In this document: positions 42,681 to 51,293 of the stretch, in pieces
Layout of the letters: every line of letters begins with the position of its first letter
How positions within the stretch are numbered: the first letter of the stretch is position 1
Origin: 34-65-8 sp964516135
Lineage (GTDB): Bacteria; Pseudomonadota; Alphaproteobacteria; Sphingomonadales; Sphingomonadaceae
Direction of reading: 5' to 3'
DNA length: 64,000 nt
Assembly (NCBI GenBank): GCA_964516135.1
Contig: CAZEWN010000020.1
Location: 1-64,000 of the forward strand
Program-made: the position numbers and the translations under genes
The notes under the pieces: generated by a model
Told to the model about the DNA's origin: nothing
The model's input: the letters and a program-made list of their open reading frames with translations, nothing else
Database searches by the model: none

Positions 42681-42714
42681 AAAGCGGGCGAATCGCATCC
42701 GACCCGCCCGCTTT
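42681..42714 (-). terminator. Rho-independent terminator
   Basis: AAAGCGGGCG (42681-42690) pairs perfectly with CGCCCGCTTT (42705-42714) around a 14-base loop. Read on the minus strand it is followed by a T-rich run, so it ends transcription of the lipoprotein gene at 42738-43040. Confidence 0.8.
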
Positions 42715-42737
42715 TCGGCATTGGGTATGCCCTGCGG

Positions 42738-43040
42738 TTATTGCGTCGCGTCCTCCGCGCCTTCAGCGGCTGCCGCGGCAACGGCGGCAGCGGCTTCGGC
42801 GGCATCGGCACCAGCCTGGTCGGCAGCCTGATCGGGCGTGGTGGTTTCGGTCGCACCCGGGGTCGGAGTCGTCGCGGCCGGATCGGCAACCGGTTCGGCC
42901 GTCACATCTTCCATCGCCTCGTCGGCAGGTAGCTCGACCGTGTCGGCTTCCGCCTCGGTCGCGGCATCATCGGAGCTGCCGCAAGCCGCCAGCGCGAGTG
43001 TGAAGGTGCTGATAAACGCGGCGGTGAGTAGCTTCTTCAT
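42738..43040 (-). CDS. Acidic alanine-rich lipoprotein
   Basis: A 100-residue lipoprotein (MKKLLTAAFISTFTLALAAC, lipobox LAAC). The mature part is low complexity, rich in A, E, D and T, and ends in a helix of repeated alanine and glutamate. The function is unknown. It has its own promoter region upstream (43041-43161) and a terminator downstream, and is divergent from recQ. Confidence 0.65.
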   Translation of the reverse strand: MKKLLTAAFISTFTLALAACGSSDDAATEAEADTVELPADEAMEDVTAEPVADPAATTPTPGATETTTPDQAADQAGADAAEAAAAVAAAAAEGAEDATQ

Positions 43041-43161
43041 GGGTTCCTCCAGGGGGTTCAGGGTCGGTGCGATTCTCTAGCGGCGCGATCGGGGGCTTTC
43101 AAACGGGAAAACGGGTCGTGCGTGGTTTGCGCCGACGCAGCCATCTGTCATCAGGCGCCCG

Positions 43162-44952
43162 ATGATCGCCGATCAAGCACCGCCCGATCTCGTCGCTGCG
43201 CGCGGGCGCTTGCGCGAACTGTTCGGCTATGATGATTTTCGCGGCCACCAGGCCGACGTGGTGGCGCGCGTGCTTGCGGGCCGATCCACGCTAGCCGTCA
43301 TGCCCACGGGCGCCGGCAAGTCGCTTACCTATCAGCTGCCCGCCACCATGATGGCGGGAACCTGTGTCGTGGTATCGCCGCTCATCGCGCTGATGCACGA
43401 CCAGCTCCGTTCCGCGCGGGCGAACGGCATCCGCGCAGCGACGCTGACCAGCCAGGATTCGGACTGGCGCGAGACACAGGACGCCTTCCGCCGCGCAGAG
43501 CTGGACTTGCTCTACGTTGCCCCTGAACGCGCCAGTCAGCCTGCTTTTCGCGATTTTCTTTCCGCCGCGCCGCTATGCCTGTTCGCCGTCGACGAAGCCC
43601 ATTGCGTCAGCGAGTGGGGCCATGATTTCCGCCCGGATTACCGCCAGCTCCGCCCGCTCATGGATGCCTTTGCCGGTGTGCCGCGGCTTGCACTGACCGC
43701 CACCGCCGACGCGCGCACGCGCGAAGACGTGCGCGCGCAGCTTGGCATCCCGGCGGATGGCATGGTGCTGGCGGGGTTCGATCGGCCCAACATCCGCTAT
43801 ACCCTGCACCACCGCGACAATCCGGTGCGCCAGATTTCCGACCTGATGCGCGCTGCACCGGGCGCGGGCATCGTCTATGTACCCACGCGCAGGAAAGCGG
43901 AGGAACTGGCGGTCAAACTGGAACAGGCGACGGGGCGCGTGGTGCGTCCTTACCACGCGGGGCTGGAGCCGGAAACGCGGGCCGCCAACCAGTCCGCCTT
44001 CGTCAGCAGCGAAGACATGGTGGTGGTCGCGACGGTCGCATTCGGGATGGGCATCGACAAACCTGACGTGCGCTTCGTCGCCCATGCGGGCGTGCCCAAG
44101 TCGATCGAGAGCTATTACCAGGAAACCGGGCGTGCCGGGCGCGATGGCGATCCCGCGCAGGCGGTGATGCTATGGGGCGCGGGCGATTTCGCGCAGGCGC
44201 GCCAGCGACTGTCGGAGGTGCCAGAGGATCGCCGGGGGGGCGAGCGGGCGCGGCTCGACGCGCTCGCCGCGCTGGTCGAGACGCCCGGCTGCCGGCGCGC
44301 GGTACTGTTGCGGCATTTCGGCGAGGACCCGCCGCAAAAGTGCGGCAACTGCGACAACTGCCTCGAGGCGCCGGGCGTGATCGACGCGACCGAAACCGCG
44401 CGCAAGCTGCTGTCGGCGGTGTTCCGTACCGGGCAAAGCTTCGGAATGGGTCACTTGCAGAAAGTGTTGACCGGCGCCGAGGACGATCGCGTGCGGCAGC
44501 GCGGGCATGATCGGCTGAGCGTATTCGGGATTGTCGATGGGGAGGAGGCGCGGCTTCTCCAGCCGCTCGCACGGGTCTTGCAGGCGCGCGGTGCGCTGAT
44601 CGCGAACGAGCACGGCGGGCTGGCGCTGGGTGGGGATGCGCGTGCGATCCTCAAGGGAGAGGCGCCGGTCGTGATCGCGGTTCCGCCGAAGCAGGGCAAG
44701 GGCCGCCGCCGTAGTGACAGCGCGCCCAATCCGGTGGGCGATCCACTGTTCGACGCGCTGCGCGAACTGCGCCGCGAGCTGGCGATCGAGGCGCAGGTTC
44801 CGCCATATGTCGTGTTCCACGACGCGACCTTGCGCGAAATGGCGGCGACCCGCCCCAGCTCGTTGACAGAGCTGGGACGGATCGCGGGGGTCGGCACGCG
44901 CAAGCTGGAGGCTTACGGCGACCGATTCCTAACGGTGATCCGGCAACACTGA
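43162..44952 (+). CDS. recQ: RecQ-type ATP-dependent DNA helicase
   Basis: A 596-residue RecQ helicase. Walker A is MPTGAGKSLTYQLP near residue 50, the DExH motif is DEAHCVSEWGHDFRP, motif VI is QETGRAGRDGDP. A zinc-binding region with CGNCDNCLEAP near residue 395 starts the RQC domain, and a C-terminal HRDC domain (RPSSLTELGRIAGVGTRKL) completes it. This is the standard domain order. It unwinds DNA in recombination and repair. It overlaps the convergent terC gene by 24 bases at the 3' end. Confidence 0.9.
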   Translation: MIADQAPPDLVAARGRLRELFGYDDFRGHQADVVARVLAGRSTLAVMPTGAGKSLTYQLPATMMAGTCVVVSPLIALMHDQLRSARANGIRAATLTSQDSDWRETQDAFRRAELDLLYVAPERASQPAFRDFLSAAPLCLFAVDEAHCVSEWGHDFRPDYRQLRPLMDAFAGVPRLALTATADARTREDVRAQLGIPADGMVLAGFDRPNIRYTLHHRDNPVRQISDLMRAAPGAGIVYVPTRRKAEELAVKLEQATGRVVRPYHAGLEPETRAANQSAFVSSEDMVVVATVAFGMGIDKPDVRFVAHAGVPKSIESYYQETGRAGRDGDPAQAVMLWGAGDFAQARQRLSEVPEDRRGGERARLDALAALVETPGCRRAVLLRHFGEDPPQKCGNCDNCLEAPGVIDATETARKLLSAVFRTGQSFGMGHLQKVLTGAEDDRVRQRGHDRLSVFGIVDGEEARLLQPLARVLQARGALIANEHGGLALGGDARAILKGEAPVVIAVPPKQGKGRRRSDSAPNPVGDPLFDALRELRRELAIEAQVPPYVVFHDATLREMAATRPSSLTELGRIAGVGTRKLEAYGDRFLTVIRQH

Positions 44953-45921
44953 TCCTTCACCGCGTGTCTTCCACAGCGAGTAGGCGATCCCGGCGGCGAT
45001 GAGGCCAAAGGTAATGCCAAGGCTCGCCGCGGGCGGGAACTTCGCGCCGCCGAGCAGGAAGTCGGCGATCAGGATCTTCGACCCGATGAACACCAGCACC
45101 GCCGCGAGCGCGAATTTGAGGTAGTAGAACCGGTGCACCATCGCGGCTAGCGCGAAGTAGAGCGCCCGCAGGCCCAGGATCGCCATGATGTTGCTGGTGT
45201 AGACGATGAACGTATCGGTCGTGATGGCGAAGATCGCCGGGACCGAATCGATCGCGAACACCAGGTCGGCGATGTTGATCACCACCAACGCCAGCAGCAG
45301 CGGAGTTGCCGCCAGCACCATCTTGCCGGTTTTGTTGTCAGGTACTCGGACGAGGAACTTCTGGCCGTGAAGTTCGGGCGTCACCCGCATGTGGCGCGAA
45401 ATCCACTTCACCGCCGGGTTGTTGCCGATGTCGGGATCGTGGTCGGAGGTGAAGAACATCTTGATGCCCGTCACGATCAGGAATGCGGCGAAGATGTAGA
45501 GCACCCAGTAAGCTTCCGCCACCAGTGCGGCACCGCCCGCGATCATCAGGCCGCGCAGCACGATCACCGCGATGATGCCCCACAAGAGCGCGCGGTACTG
45601 GTACTTCGCCGGAATGGCGAAATACCCGAAGATCATGCTAATGACGAAGACATTGTCGATCGACAGCGCTTTTTCGATGAAGAAGCCAGTATAGTACTGC
45701 ATCCCCAGCTCAGGCCCGCGTTCGAGCCAGATCCACGCACCAAAGGCAAGCGCGATGCCAATGTAGAATGCGCTGAGTTTCAGCGATTCAGCCACTCCGA
45801 GCTCCCGGTCCTCGCGGTGGAGGACGCCGAGATCGAAGGCGGTGAGCGCGATCACGATCGCGCCAAAAGCCAGCCAGAACCAGACTGGCGTGCCGAGCCA
45901 GTCGGCGGTCAGGAATTCCAT
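44929..45921 (-). CDS. TerC/Alx-family membrane protein
   Basis: A 330-residue integral membrane protein with nine or so helices. The conserved acidic motifs are ALTAFDLGVLHRE and EKALSIDNVFVIS in the first half and DLVFAIDSVPAIFA in the second. The family includes Alx, linked to manganese export and alkaline response, and TerC. I saw no yybP-ykoY-type manganese riboswitch in the short upstream region. It overlaps recQ convergently. Confidence 0.88.
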   Translation of the reverse strand: MEFLTADWLGTPVWFWLAFGAIVIALTAFDLGVLHREDRELGVAESLKLSAFYIGIALAFGAWIWLERGPELGMQYYTGFFIEKALSIDNVFVISMIFGYFAIPAKYQYRALLWGIIAVIVLRGLMIAGGAALVAEAYWVLYIFAAFLIVTGIKMFFTSDHDPDIGNNPAVKWISRHMRVTPELHGQKFLVRVPDNKTGKMVLAATPLLLALVVINIADLVFAIDSVPAIFAITTDTFIVYTSNIMAILGLRALYFALAAMVHRFYYLKFALAAVLVFIGSKILIADFLLGGAKFPPAASLGITFGLIAAGIAYSLWKTRGEGSVLPDHR

Positions 45922-45981
45922 TGTCGTCTACCCAGGAATAGGGCCGGGCGAGCCGCTCAAGCAGTCCCGCCCGGCGTTCTG

Positions 45982-46167
45982 TCAGGAGCCCTGACGGGCG
46001 GTGGCGTGGCCTCGCATCATCGCGGCGATGCGATCCTTGATCGCAAGTTTGAGCTTTTTCAGCCGCACGATCTCAAGCGGATCGACCCAGCGGCGCCGAC
46101 GCGCGTGCTCGAGCAGCGCTTCCAGCTTCTGATGGCGTTCCATCAAACGGTACATACGTTGTGACAT
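45982..46167 (-). CDS. DUF465/YdcH-like small protein
   Basis: A 61-residue basic, helical protein (MSQRMYRLMERHQKLEALLE, then PLEIVRLKKLKLAIKDRI). The pattern of an H-x-x-L helix, a short turn and an LKKxKLxxKD helix is that of DUF465 coiled-coil proteins. The start at 46167 is chosen from this pattern; an earlier ATG is at 46188. The function is unknown. It is 60 bases upstream of terC on the same strand. Confidence 0.6.
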   Translation of the reverse strand: MSQRMYRLMERHQKLEALLEHARRRRWVDPLEIVRLKKLKLAIKDRIAAMMRGHATARQGS

Positions 46168-46415
46168 GACTGGTCCCTTCGATTGCAAGAAAGCGATCGA
46201 TCGGATGCGCCGCGCCAGGCCGAGGTTGGGAGGGGGGGAGGGGGAAACCCCGGGCCCGGCATCGGCGTCATCCGATGCGGTCCGACATCGCGCAGCATAC
46301 CGTCATTCGACGAAACGCCGCGCCAGAGGGGCCCGGTCCGCAAGCGACAGTATGGGCATGCGCTATCCCGATTTCAACAGGTGCGAAGCAATTTATCTTG
46401 CCATCCCCTCACCAG

Positions 46416-46445
46416 CGATATAATCGTGATATCGTATTTATATCA
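46416..46445. promoter_or_regulatory. Repeated GATAT/ATATC motifs upstream of the SPFH gene
   Basis: CGATAT (46416) with ATATCG (46429-46434) and TGATAT (46427) with ATATCA (46440-46445) form two overlapping inverted repeats, each with 7-base spacing. The second abuts the ribosome binding site AGGGAGG. It looks like a binding site for a dimeric repressor occluding the promoter or start. The Arc-like protein encoded downstream is a candidate. Confidence 0.5.
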
Positions 46446-46458
46446 AGGGAGGTCTATT

Positions 46459-47349
46459 GTGGAGCGCAAGGGCATGAAAGTCAGTTCGGAACGAGCTGGC
46501 ACGAGTTACAGCGGTTATTTGCTGCTGGTGGTGCTGCTGGGCCTCACGGTCCTGGCCGCGTGGTCGGTCATCGCAGCGGCGCGTGGTGGTGACCTGATCC
46601 TGCTATGGACGGGCATCGTTGTCGGGACACTGGCGCTCCTGCTGATGTGCGGGTTCTTCATGATCCAGCCCAACCAGGCAGCTGTGCTGACATTGTTCGG
46701 CGAGTATCGCGGAACCGAGCGGGCCGAAGGCCTGCGCTGGGTCTGGCCCTGGATCATGCGCGCCAAGGTTTCCGTGCGCGCCCACAACATCCATTCCGAA
46801 AGAGTGAAGATCAACGATCTGCGCGGCAACCCGATAGAGATCGCATGCAACGTTGTGTGGCGGGTGGCCGATACGGCGCAGGCGAGCTTCGACGTCGACG
46901 ACTACAAGGAGTTCGTCGAAATTCAGATCGAGGCAGGCCTTCGTACCGTGGGATCGCGCCACCCTTACGACGATTTCGAGAACGAGGAGGTGACGCTGCG
47001 CGGCAGCGGCGAGGTCGTGAACCGCGAACTGCTGGAGGAATTGAACGATCGCCTGCGCGTGGCCGGAATCATGGTCGACGAAGCAGGCCTGACCCATCTC
47101 GCCTATGCCCCGGAAATCGCCAGCGCGATGCTGCGCCGCCAGCAAGCCGACGCGGTGATAGCAGCCAGGTCCAAGCTGGTGCTGGGTGCGGTCGGCATGG
47201 TCGAGGAAGCGCTGACCAAACTTAGCCAGGACGGGATCGTGGAGCTCGACGATGAACGCCGGGCCACCATGGTGTCTAACCTCATGGTCGTGCTGTGCGG
47301 CGAGCGCGAGGCGCAGCCCGTGGTCAACACCGGATCGCTGTATCAGTAA
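46459..47349 (+). CDS. SPFH/Band 7-domain membrane protein
   Basis: A 296-residue SPFH protein with two N-terminal transmembrane helices (YLLLVVLLGLTVLAAW and a second to about residue 72), then the Band 7 domain (QPNQAAVLTLFGEYRGTERA to EALTKLSQDG). The short C-terminus has AARSKLVLGAVGMVEEAL. Such proteins form oligomeric membrane scaffolds. The start is GTG at 46459 with AGGGAGG about six bases upstream; ATG at 46474 lacks a proper site. It is followed 16 bases later by an Arc-like gene, a pairing common in proteobacteria. Confidence 0.85.
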   Translation: MERKGMKVSSERAGTSYSGYLLLVVLLGLTVLAAWSVIAAARGGDLILLWTGIVVGTLALLLMCGFFMIQPNQAAVLTLFGEYRGTERAEGLRWVWPWIMRAKVSVRAHNIHSERVKINDLRGNPIEIACNVVWRVADTAQASFDVDDYKEFVEIQIEAGLRTVGSRHPYDDFENEEVTLRGSGEVVNRELLEELNDRLRVAGIMVDEAGLTHLAYAPEIASAMLRRQQADAVIAARSKLVLGAVGMVEEALTKLSQDGIVELDDERRATMVSNLMVVLCGEREAQPVVNTGSLYQ

Positions 47350-47365
47350 ATCGACCGTGCCGGAC

Positions 47366-47566
47366 ATGCCGCAGAAAAAAGCCTTTGCCCTCCGTCTCGA
47401 TCCGGCCGTCCACGCCGCGGTCGAGCGGCTGGCAGCGGCCGACCTGCGTAGCGCGAACGCGCAGATCGAAATCCTGCTGCGCGAGGCTCTGAAACGGCGC
47501 GGTATAGAGGTTGGCACCAGCCCGCGCGCTCGGCGCGGCAGACCGCCATCCGGCCCGGTCGGCTAG
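47366..47566 (+). CDS. Arc-like ribbon-helix-helix protein
   Basis: A 66-residue DNA-binding protein (KKAFALRLDPAVHAAVERLA, then RSANAQIEILLREALKRRG), which is the Arc/MetJ ribbon-helix-helix pattern, with a basic C-terminal tail. ATG at 47366 or GTG at 47357. It likely regulates its own operon with the SPFH gene, perhaps through the ATATC repeats upstream. No toxin gene is adjacent, so a toxin-antitoxin role is unlikely. Confidence 0.7.
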   Translation: MPQKKAFALRLDPAVHAAVERLAAADLRSANAQIEILLREALKRRGIEVGTSPRARRGRPPSGPVG

Positions 47567-47595
47567 CCTTGATCGGGCGTTAACCGGCCTGCTGT

Positions 47596-48591
47596 ATGGC
47601 GGCCAGCATGGAACACCATGCTCGCCGCCCATCGGGCCGTCGTTCGCTGCCCTTGGCGGGCTTTGTCGCGATATCGGCTATTGCCGCGCTTCCCGCCGTA
47701 GCCTTGTTGGCCCAGGCGCCGTCACGTCCCTTTACGGTGATCGAGACGGGTCAGTCTTTCGAGCGGCTGCAGGACGCGGTCGACGCGATCGGCAGTGGCA
47801 CCGGAACGGTCGCCATCGGCCCTGGCACCCATCGCCAGTGCGCGGTGCAGGAAGCAGGCAAAATTGCGTTCATGGCCAGCGAACCGGGCTCGGCCATTTT
47901 CGACGGGGTCGCATGCGAAGGCAAGGCGGCCCTGGTGCTGCGCGGCCGCGAAGCGAGCATCGCGGGGCTGGTGTTTCGCCGCGTTAGCGTGGCCGATGGC
48001 AACGGGGCCGGAATTCGGCTCGAAGAGGGCAATCTCACGGTGAGCCAGAGCTGGTTCCAGGAGAGCCAGCAAGGTATCTTGACCGCGAATAATCCCGCCG
48101 GCCGGATCGTGATCGACAAGTCGACCTTCAGCGGCCTGGGAACCTGCGAGAATTCGGCCGGGTGCGCGCATTCGATCTACATCGGTGATTATGGCGCCTT
48201 GCGCGTCACGCGAAGCCGGTTTGAACGCGGCACCGGCGGGCATTACGTGAAATCTCGCGCGGCCCGCGTGGAAATCGTGGCCTCTAGCTTCGACGATTCG
48301 GCGGGGCGCGGCACCAATTACATGATCGACCTGCCGGCGGGCGCGGTCGGGCAGATCAGCAACAACTGGTTCGTACAAGGCCGCAACAAGGAAAATTATT
48401 CCGCCTTCATCGCAGTCGGAGCAGAAGACGTGCTGCATCCCTCCGACGGGTTGCGGATCGCTGGTAACGACGCACGGATCGTGCCGGGTCTAAACCGCAG
48501 CACCACGTTCGTGGCGGACTGGACGGGCGCCCGCATCGCGCTTGCCGACAATCAGCTGGGCGTCGGGCTCGCACCGTTAGAGCGGCGCTAG
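47596..48591 (+). CDS. Exported right-handed beta-helix protein
   Basis: A 331-residue protein with a hydrophobic N-terminal signal or anchor (about residues 17-40, LPLAGFVAISAIAALPAVAL) followed by parallel beta-helix repeats: AGIRLEEGNLTVSQSWFQES, GRIVIDKSTFSGL, YGALRVTRSRFERG and GAVGQISNNWFVQG. This fold is used by polysaccharide lyases and hydrolases, but no catalytic site is assignable. Starts at 47596 or 47608. It converges on the GNAT gene, overlapping by four bases. Confidence 0.65.
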   Translation: MAASMEHHARRPSGRRSLPLAGFVAISAIAALPAVALLAQAPSRPFTVIETGQSFERLQDAVDAIGSGTGTVAIGPGTHRQCAVQEAGKIAFMASEPGSAIFDGVACEGKAALVLRGREASIAGLVFRRVSVADGNGAGIRLEEGNLTVSQSWFQESQQGILTANNPAGRIVIDKSTFSGLGTCENSAGCAHSIYIGDYGALRVTRSRFERGTGGHYVKSRAARVEIVASSFDDSAGRGTNYMIDLPAGAVGQISNNWFVQGRNKENYSAFIAVGAEDVLHPSDGLRIAGNDARIVPGLNRSTTFVADWTGARIALADNQLGVGLAPLERR

Positions 48592-49097
48592 CTTGGCAAG
48601 CGGAAGGCAGGAGCGTAGCGGACCACCCCGGTGGGAGGGACGCCAGCCAATACGAGCCGCTGGAAATATTTGGCTGGCGGCCCGTTGCAAATGAGCGCCG
48701 GGTCATGCTCGAACCCGAAGCGGCCATAGTAATTGGGGCTACCGACCAGCACCACGCCCCTCGCGCCGCGCCCGCGCAGTTCCCCCCGGCCCGCTTCCAC
48801 CAGCCCGCTGCCGATTCCGGTTCGCTGGCGCGTGGGAATGACCGAGCATGGCCCGAGGCCAAACCAGCCTTCGCTGCCGTCGGAGATCGTCACTGGCGAG
48901 AAAGCGATATGGCCGACAATTGCCTGGTCCATGTTAAGCGCGACCAGCGACAACGCGAGATCGCCATCCCGCCGCAGCGCGTCCACGAGATCTGCCTCGT
49001 CGCCGTCGGCATGGGGCATGTCGCGAAAGGCGGCATCGGTCAGCGCGTGGATCGCCCGCTCGTCGCCGGGCTGTTCGGGGCGGATGGTCATGGTCAT
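48588..49097 (-). CDS. GNAT-family N-acetyltransferase
   Basis: A 169-residue GNAT protein. The acetyl-CoA-binding motif is IPTRQRTGIGSGLVEAG at about residues 88-104 (Q/RxxGxG/A pattern), preceded by IVGHIAFSPVTI and followed by GSPNYYGRFGFEH. It resembles the predicted YhbS-type acetyltransferases. The ATG at 49097 overlaps the ribA stop as ATGA. The substrate is unknown. Confidence 0.82.
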   Translation of the reverse strand: MTMTIRPEQPGDERAIHALTDAAFRDMPHADGDEADLVDALRRDGDLALSLVALNMDQAIVGHIAFSPVTISDGSEGWFGLGPCSVIPTRQRTGIGSGLVEAGRGELRGRGARGVVLVGSPNYYGRFGFEHDPALICNGPPAKYFQRLVLAGVPPTGVVRYAPAFRLPS

Positions 49098-50158
49098 GGC
49101 AGGATATGTCCCGAGCGATCGCGCTTGGTCGCCAGATAGCGCGCATTGTGGGGGTTGGCGGCCATATTATGGGAAACCCGTTCCACGACAATCGTGCCCG
49201 CCGCCGAGAGCGCAGCAACCTTCGCCGGGTTGTTGGTCAGCAGTCGCACGGCGCGCACGCCAAGCAAAGCCAGCATTCGCGCCGCAACGGGAAAATCGCG
49301 TGCCTCGTCTGGCAAGCCCAGTCGGCGGTTTGCATCGACCGTGTCGAAACCCTGATCCTGCAGGCGATAGGCGCGCATCTTGTTGACGAGGCCGATCCCC
49401 CGCCCTTCCTGCCGCAGGTAAAGGAGCACACCCCAGCCGCCACCACCCGCTTCCCCCGCCATGGCGACAAGCGCCGCATCCAGCTGCGGGCCGCAATCGC
49501 ACTTGAGACTGCCGAGGATATCGCCGGTCAGGCATTCCGAATGAAGCCGCACAAGCGGCACGCGGTCGCCTGTCGGCGCGCCGATGATCAAGGCGACATG
49601 TTCGCGCAAATCGTCGGGCGCGCGAAACACGACAATCTCGGCCTGTTCCGCGGCGACAACAGGTAGGCGCGCACGGCTGGCGATCATCAGCCGCGAGGGA
49701 TCCTGGTAGGCGGCAAGATCGGCAGACGAGGCCGCCTGTGCTTCGCCCGCATGCGCTGCGTCGACCAGGAATGCGGGCAGGATCCCCGCTATCCGCGCCA
49801 GCTCTAGCGCTGCCTCGGCGGCCTCGGGCCAATCGCACGGCTCCGCTCGGAACGGCCCCTTGAGCGGAGCCGCCAGATCGAGGGTCGGGTCAGCGATCAC
49901 CAGCGCCTCGGCAAGTGCGAAAGGTTCCGCGCCGCGAATCACCACTGGGGCATGAGGCACCGCCGCCGCGCGCTGGTTGGCGAGCTTAAGCGTTTCGGCG
50001 CGGGCCGCCGAAATCAGCATATGCGTAGCGCTGGCCCCGGTGGCGATCGCGGTTTCGACCGGAAGCAGCACCGGCCCGCCGTCCAGTGCGATGGGCCAGC
50101 CGTGGCGCAGCGCGTCGATGGCCTGCGCCGCGCGGCGAGCGGGCGACGGAATGGTCAG
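49094..50158 (-). CDS. ribA: GTP cyclohydrolase II, probable CTG start
   Basis: The first enzyme of riboflavin synthesis, making 2,5-diamino-6-ribosylamino-pyrimidinone phosphate and formate from GTP. The zinc cysteines are in HSECLTGDILGSLKCDCGP and the catalytic region is LRQEGRGIGLVNKM with RRLGLPDEARD. The N-terminal 130 residues have no DHBP-synthase motif. Canonical starts allow only GTG at 50071, but the frame is open and family-like upstream (ARRAAQAIDALRHGWPIAL). CTG at 50158 overlaps the xthA stop as CTGA and has GGAG eight bases upstream, so I propose it as the start; GTG at 50071 is the conservative alternative. Confidence 0.85.
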   Translation of the reverse strand: MTIPSPARRAAQAIDALRHGWPIALDGGPVLLPVETAIATGASATHMLISAARAETLKLANQRAAAVPHAPVVIRGAEPFALAEALVIADPTLDLAAPLKGPFRAEPCDWPEAAEAALELARIAGILPAFLVDAAHAGEAQAASSADLAAYQDPSRLMIASRARLPVVAAEQAEIVVFRAPDDLREHVALIIGAPTGDRVPLVRLHSECLTGDILGSLKCDCGPQLDAALVAMAGEAGGGGWGVLLYLRQEGRGIGLVNKMRAYRLQDQGFDTVDANRRLGLPDEARDFPVAARMLALLGVRAVRLLTNNPAKVAALSAAGTIVVERVSHNMAANPHNARYLATKRDRSGHILP

Positions 50159-50949
50159 AGGTCGAACTCCGTGACGAGCGGAACATGGTCGCTGGGTGAT
50201 TCCCAGCGCCGCGTTTCCTCAACGAACCGGTGCGATCGGGCCTGTGGGGCAAGGTCCGGGCTGGCCCACATATGGTCGAGGCGGCGGCCCTGGTCCTTCT
50301 GCCGCCAGTAGCTGCGATACGACCACCACGAGTAATTGCGTTCCGGCGCCGGGATGAATTCGCGCCCCAGGTCGACCCAGCCGTGCGCATCGCGGAACCT
50401 GCCCAGTGTCTCCACCTCGACCGGGGTATGGCTGACGACCTTGAGCAGCGCCTTGTGATCGTAAACGTCGCAATCGAGCGGCGCGATGTTGAAATCGCCG
50501 ACGATCAGCGTTGGCCGGTCGAGCGCATCGGCCCAGCGCGTCATGCGCTCGAGGAAATCGAGCTTCTGGCCGAATTTCAGGTTTACCTCGCGGTCGGCCA
50601 CATCCCCGCCAGCGGGAATATAGACGTTTTCCAGCACCATCCCCTGCCCCTCGGGGCCGAGCAGCTCCACGCCAACATGGCGCGCCTCGCCATTGTCTTG
50701 CCAATCGTGACGGTTCAGCTCGCGCAGCGGAACGCGGCTGACGGTGGCGACGCCGTGGTAGCCTTTTTGGCCATGCACCGCCTGATGGACGTAGCCGAGA
50801 TCGGCCAGCGCCTGTGCGGGAAACTGGCTTTCCTGGCACTTGATCTCTTGCAGGCAGAGCACGTCGGGCGCCTGCTCGCGCAGTACGCGCTCAACCTGGG
50901 ACAGACGCAGGCGGACCGAATTGATGTTCCAGGTAGCGATGCTGAGCAT
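50155..50949 (-). CDS. xthA: Exodeoxyribonuclease III
   Basis: A 264-residue AP endonuclease/exonuclease III. LSIATWNINSVRLRL at the start, LCLQEIKCQE with the metal-binding glutamate, LIVGDFNIAP with the aspartate and asparagine, RLDHMWASPDL and SDHVPLVTEF with the final aspartate and histidine are all present. It acts in base excision repair. The ATG at 50949 opens exactly on the conserved start. It lies downstream of rpmH across 146 bases and is followed by ribA with a four-base overlap. Confidence 0.92.
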   Translation of the reverse strand: MLSIATWNINSVRLRLSQVERVLREQAPDVLCLQEIKCQESQFPAQALADLGYVHQAVHGQKGYHGVATVSRVPLRELNRHDWQDNGEARHVGVELLGPEGQGMVLENVYIPAGGDVADREVNLKFGQKLDFLERMTRWADALDRPTLIVGDFNIAPLDCDVYDHKALLKVVSHTPVEVETLGRFRDAHGWVDLGREFIPAPERNYSWWSYRSYWRQKDQGRRLDHMWASPDLAPQARSHRFVEETRRWESPSDHVPLVTEFDL

Positions 50950-51095
50950 AGGCAAGCGCGATAGGCAGCGACCCCGCCCACGGCAAGGCGCCACACTCGC
51001 TTTTCCCGGCCAGGAACGCGTAAGCCCGCCCCCAGCGAAGGAAGCGGGCCGGAAGCGCGGAGGACCGGGCAACACCCGATCCGGTCAGCGCGAGG

Positions 51096-51230
51096 TTAGG
51101 CGCAGAGCGTCTTGCGACCGCGGCGGCGACGCAGGCGGAGCACCTTGCGGCCGCCCGGAGTCGCCTTGCGCGCGAAAAAGCCATGCCGGCGCGCGCGAAC
51201 AAGATTGCTGGGCTGGAAAGTCCGCTTCAT
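51096..51230 (-). CDS. rpmH: 50S ribosomal protein L34
   Basis: A 44-residue basic protein, MKRTFQPSNLVRARRHGF at the start and RGRKTLCA at the end, the standard L34 sequence. It is too small for most gene tracks but unmistakable. In most bacteria rnpA follows directly; here the next gene is xthA, and no rnpA is visible in the 146 bases between. The ATG is at 51230. Confidence 0.95.
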   Translation of the reverse strand: MKRTFQPSNLVRARRHGFFARKATPGGRKVLRLRRRRGRKTLCA

Positions 51231-51293
51231 GATAACCTCTGATCGAAACAAAAAGGGCCGCCACGCCGGGCAGCCGCCTGTAAGGCCGGGCCG

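Noticed and set aside
45922..45981. Possible manganese riboswitch upstream of terC
   Set aside because: The gap to the DUF465 gene is only 60 bases and shows no yybP-ykoY-like structure.
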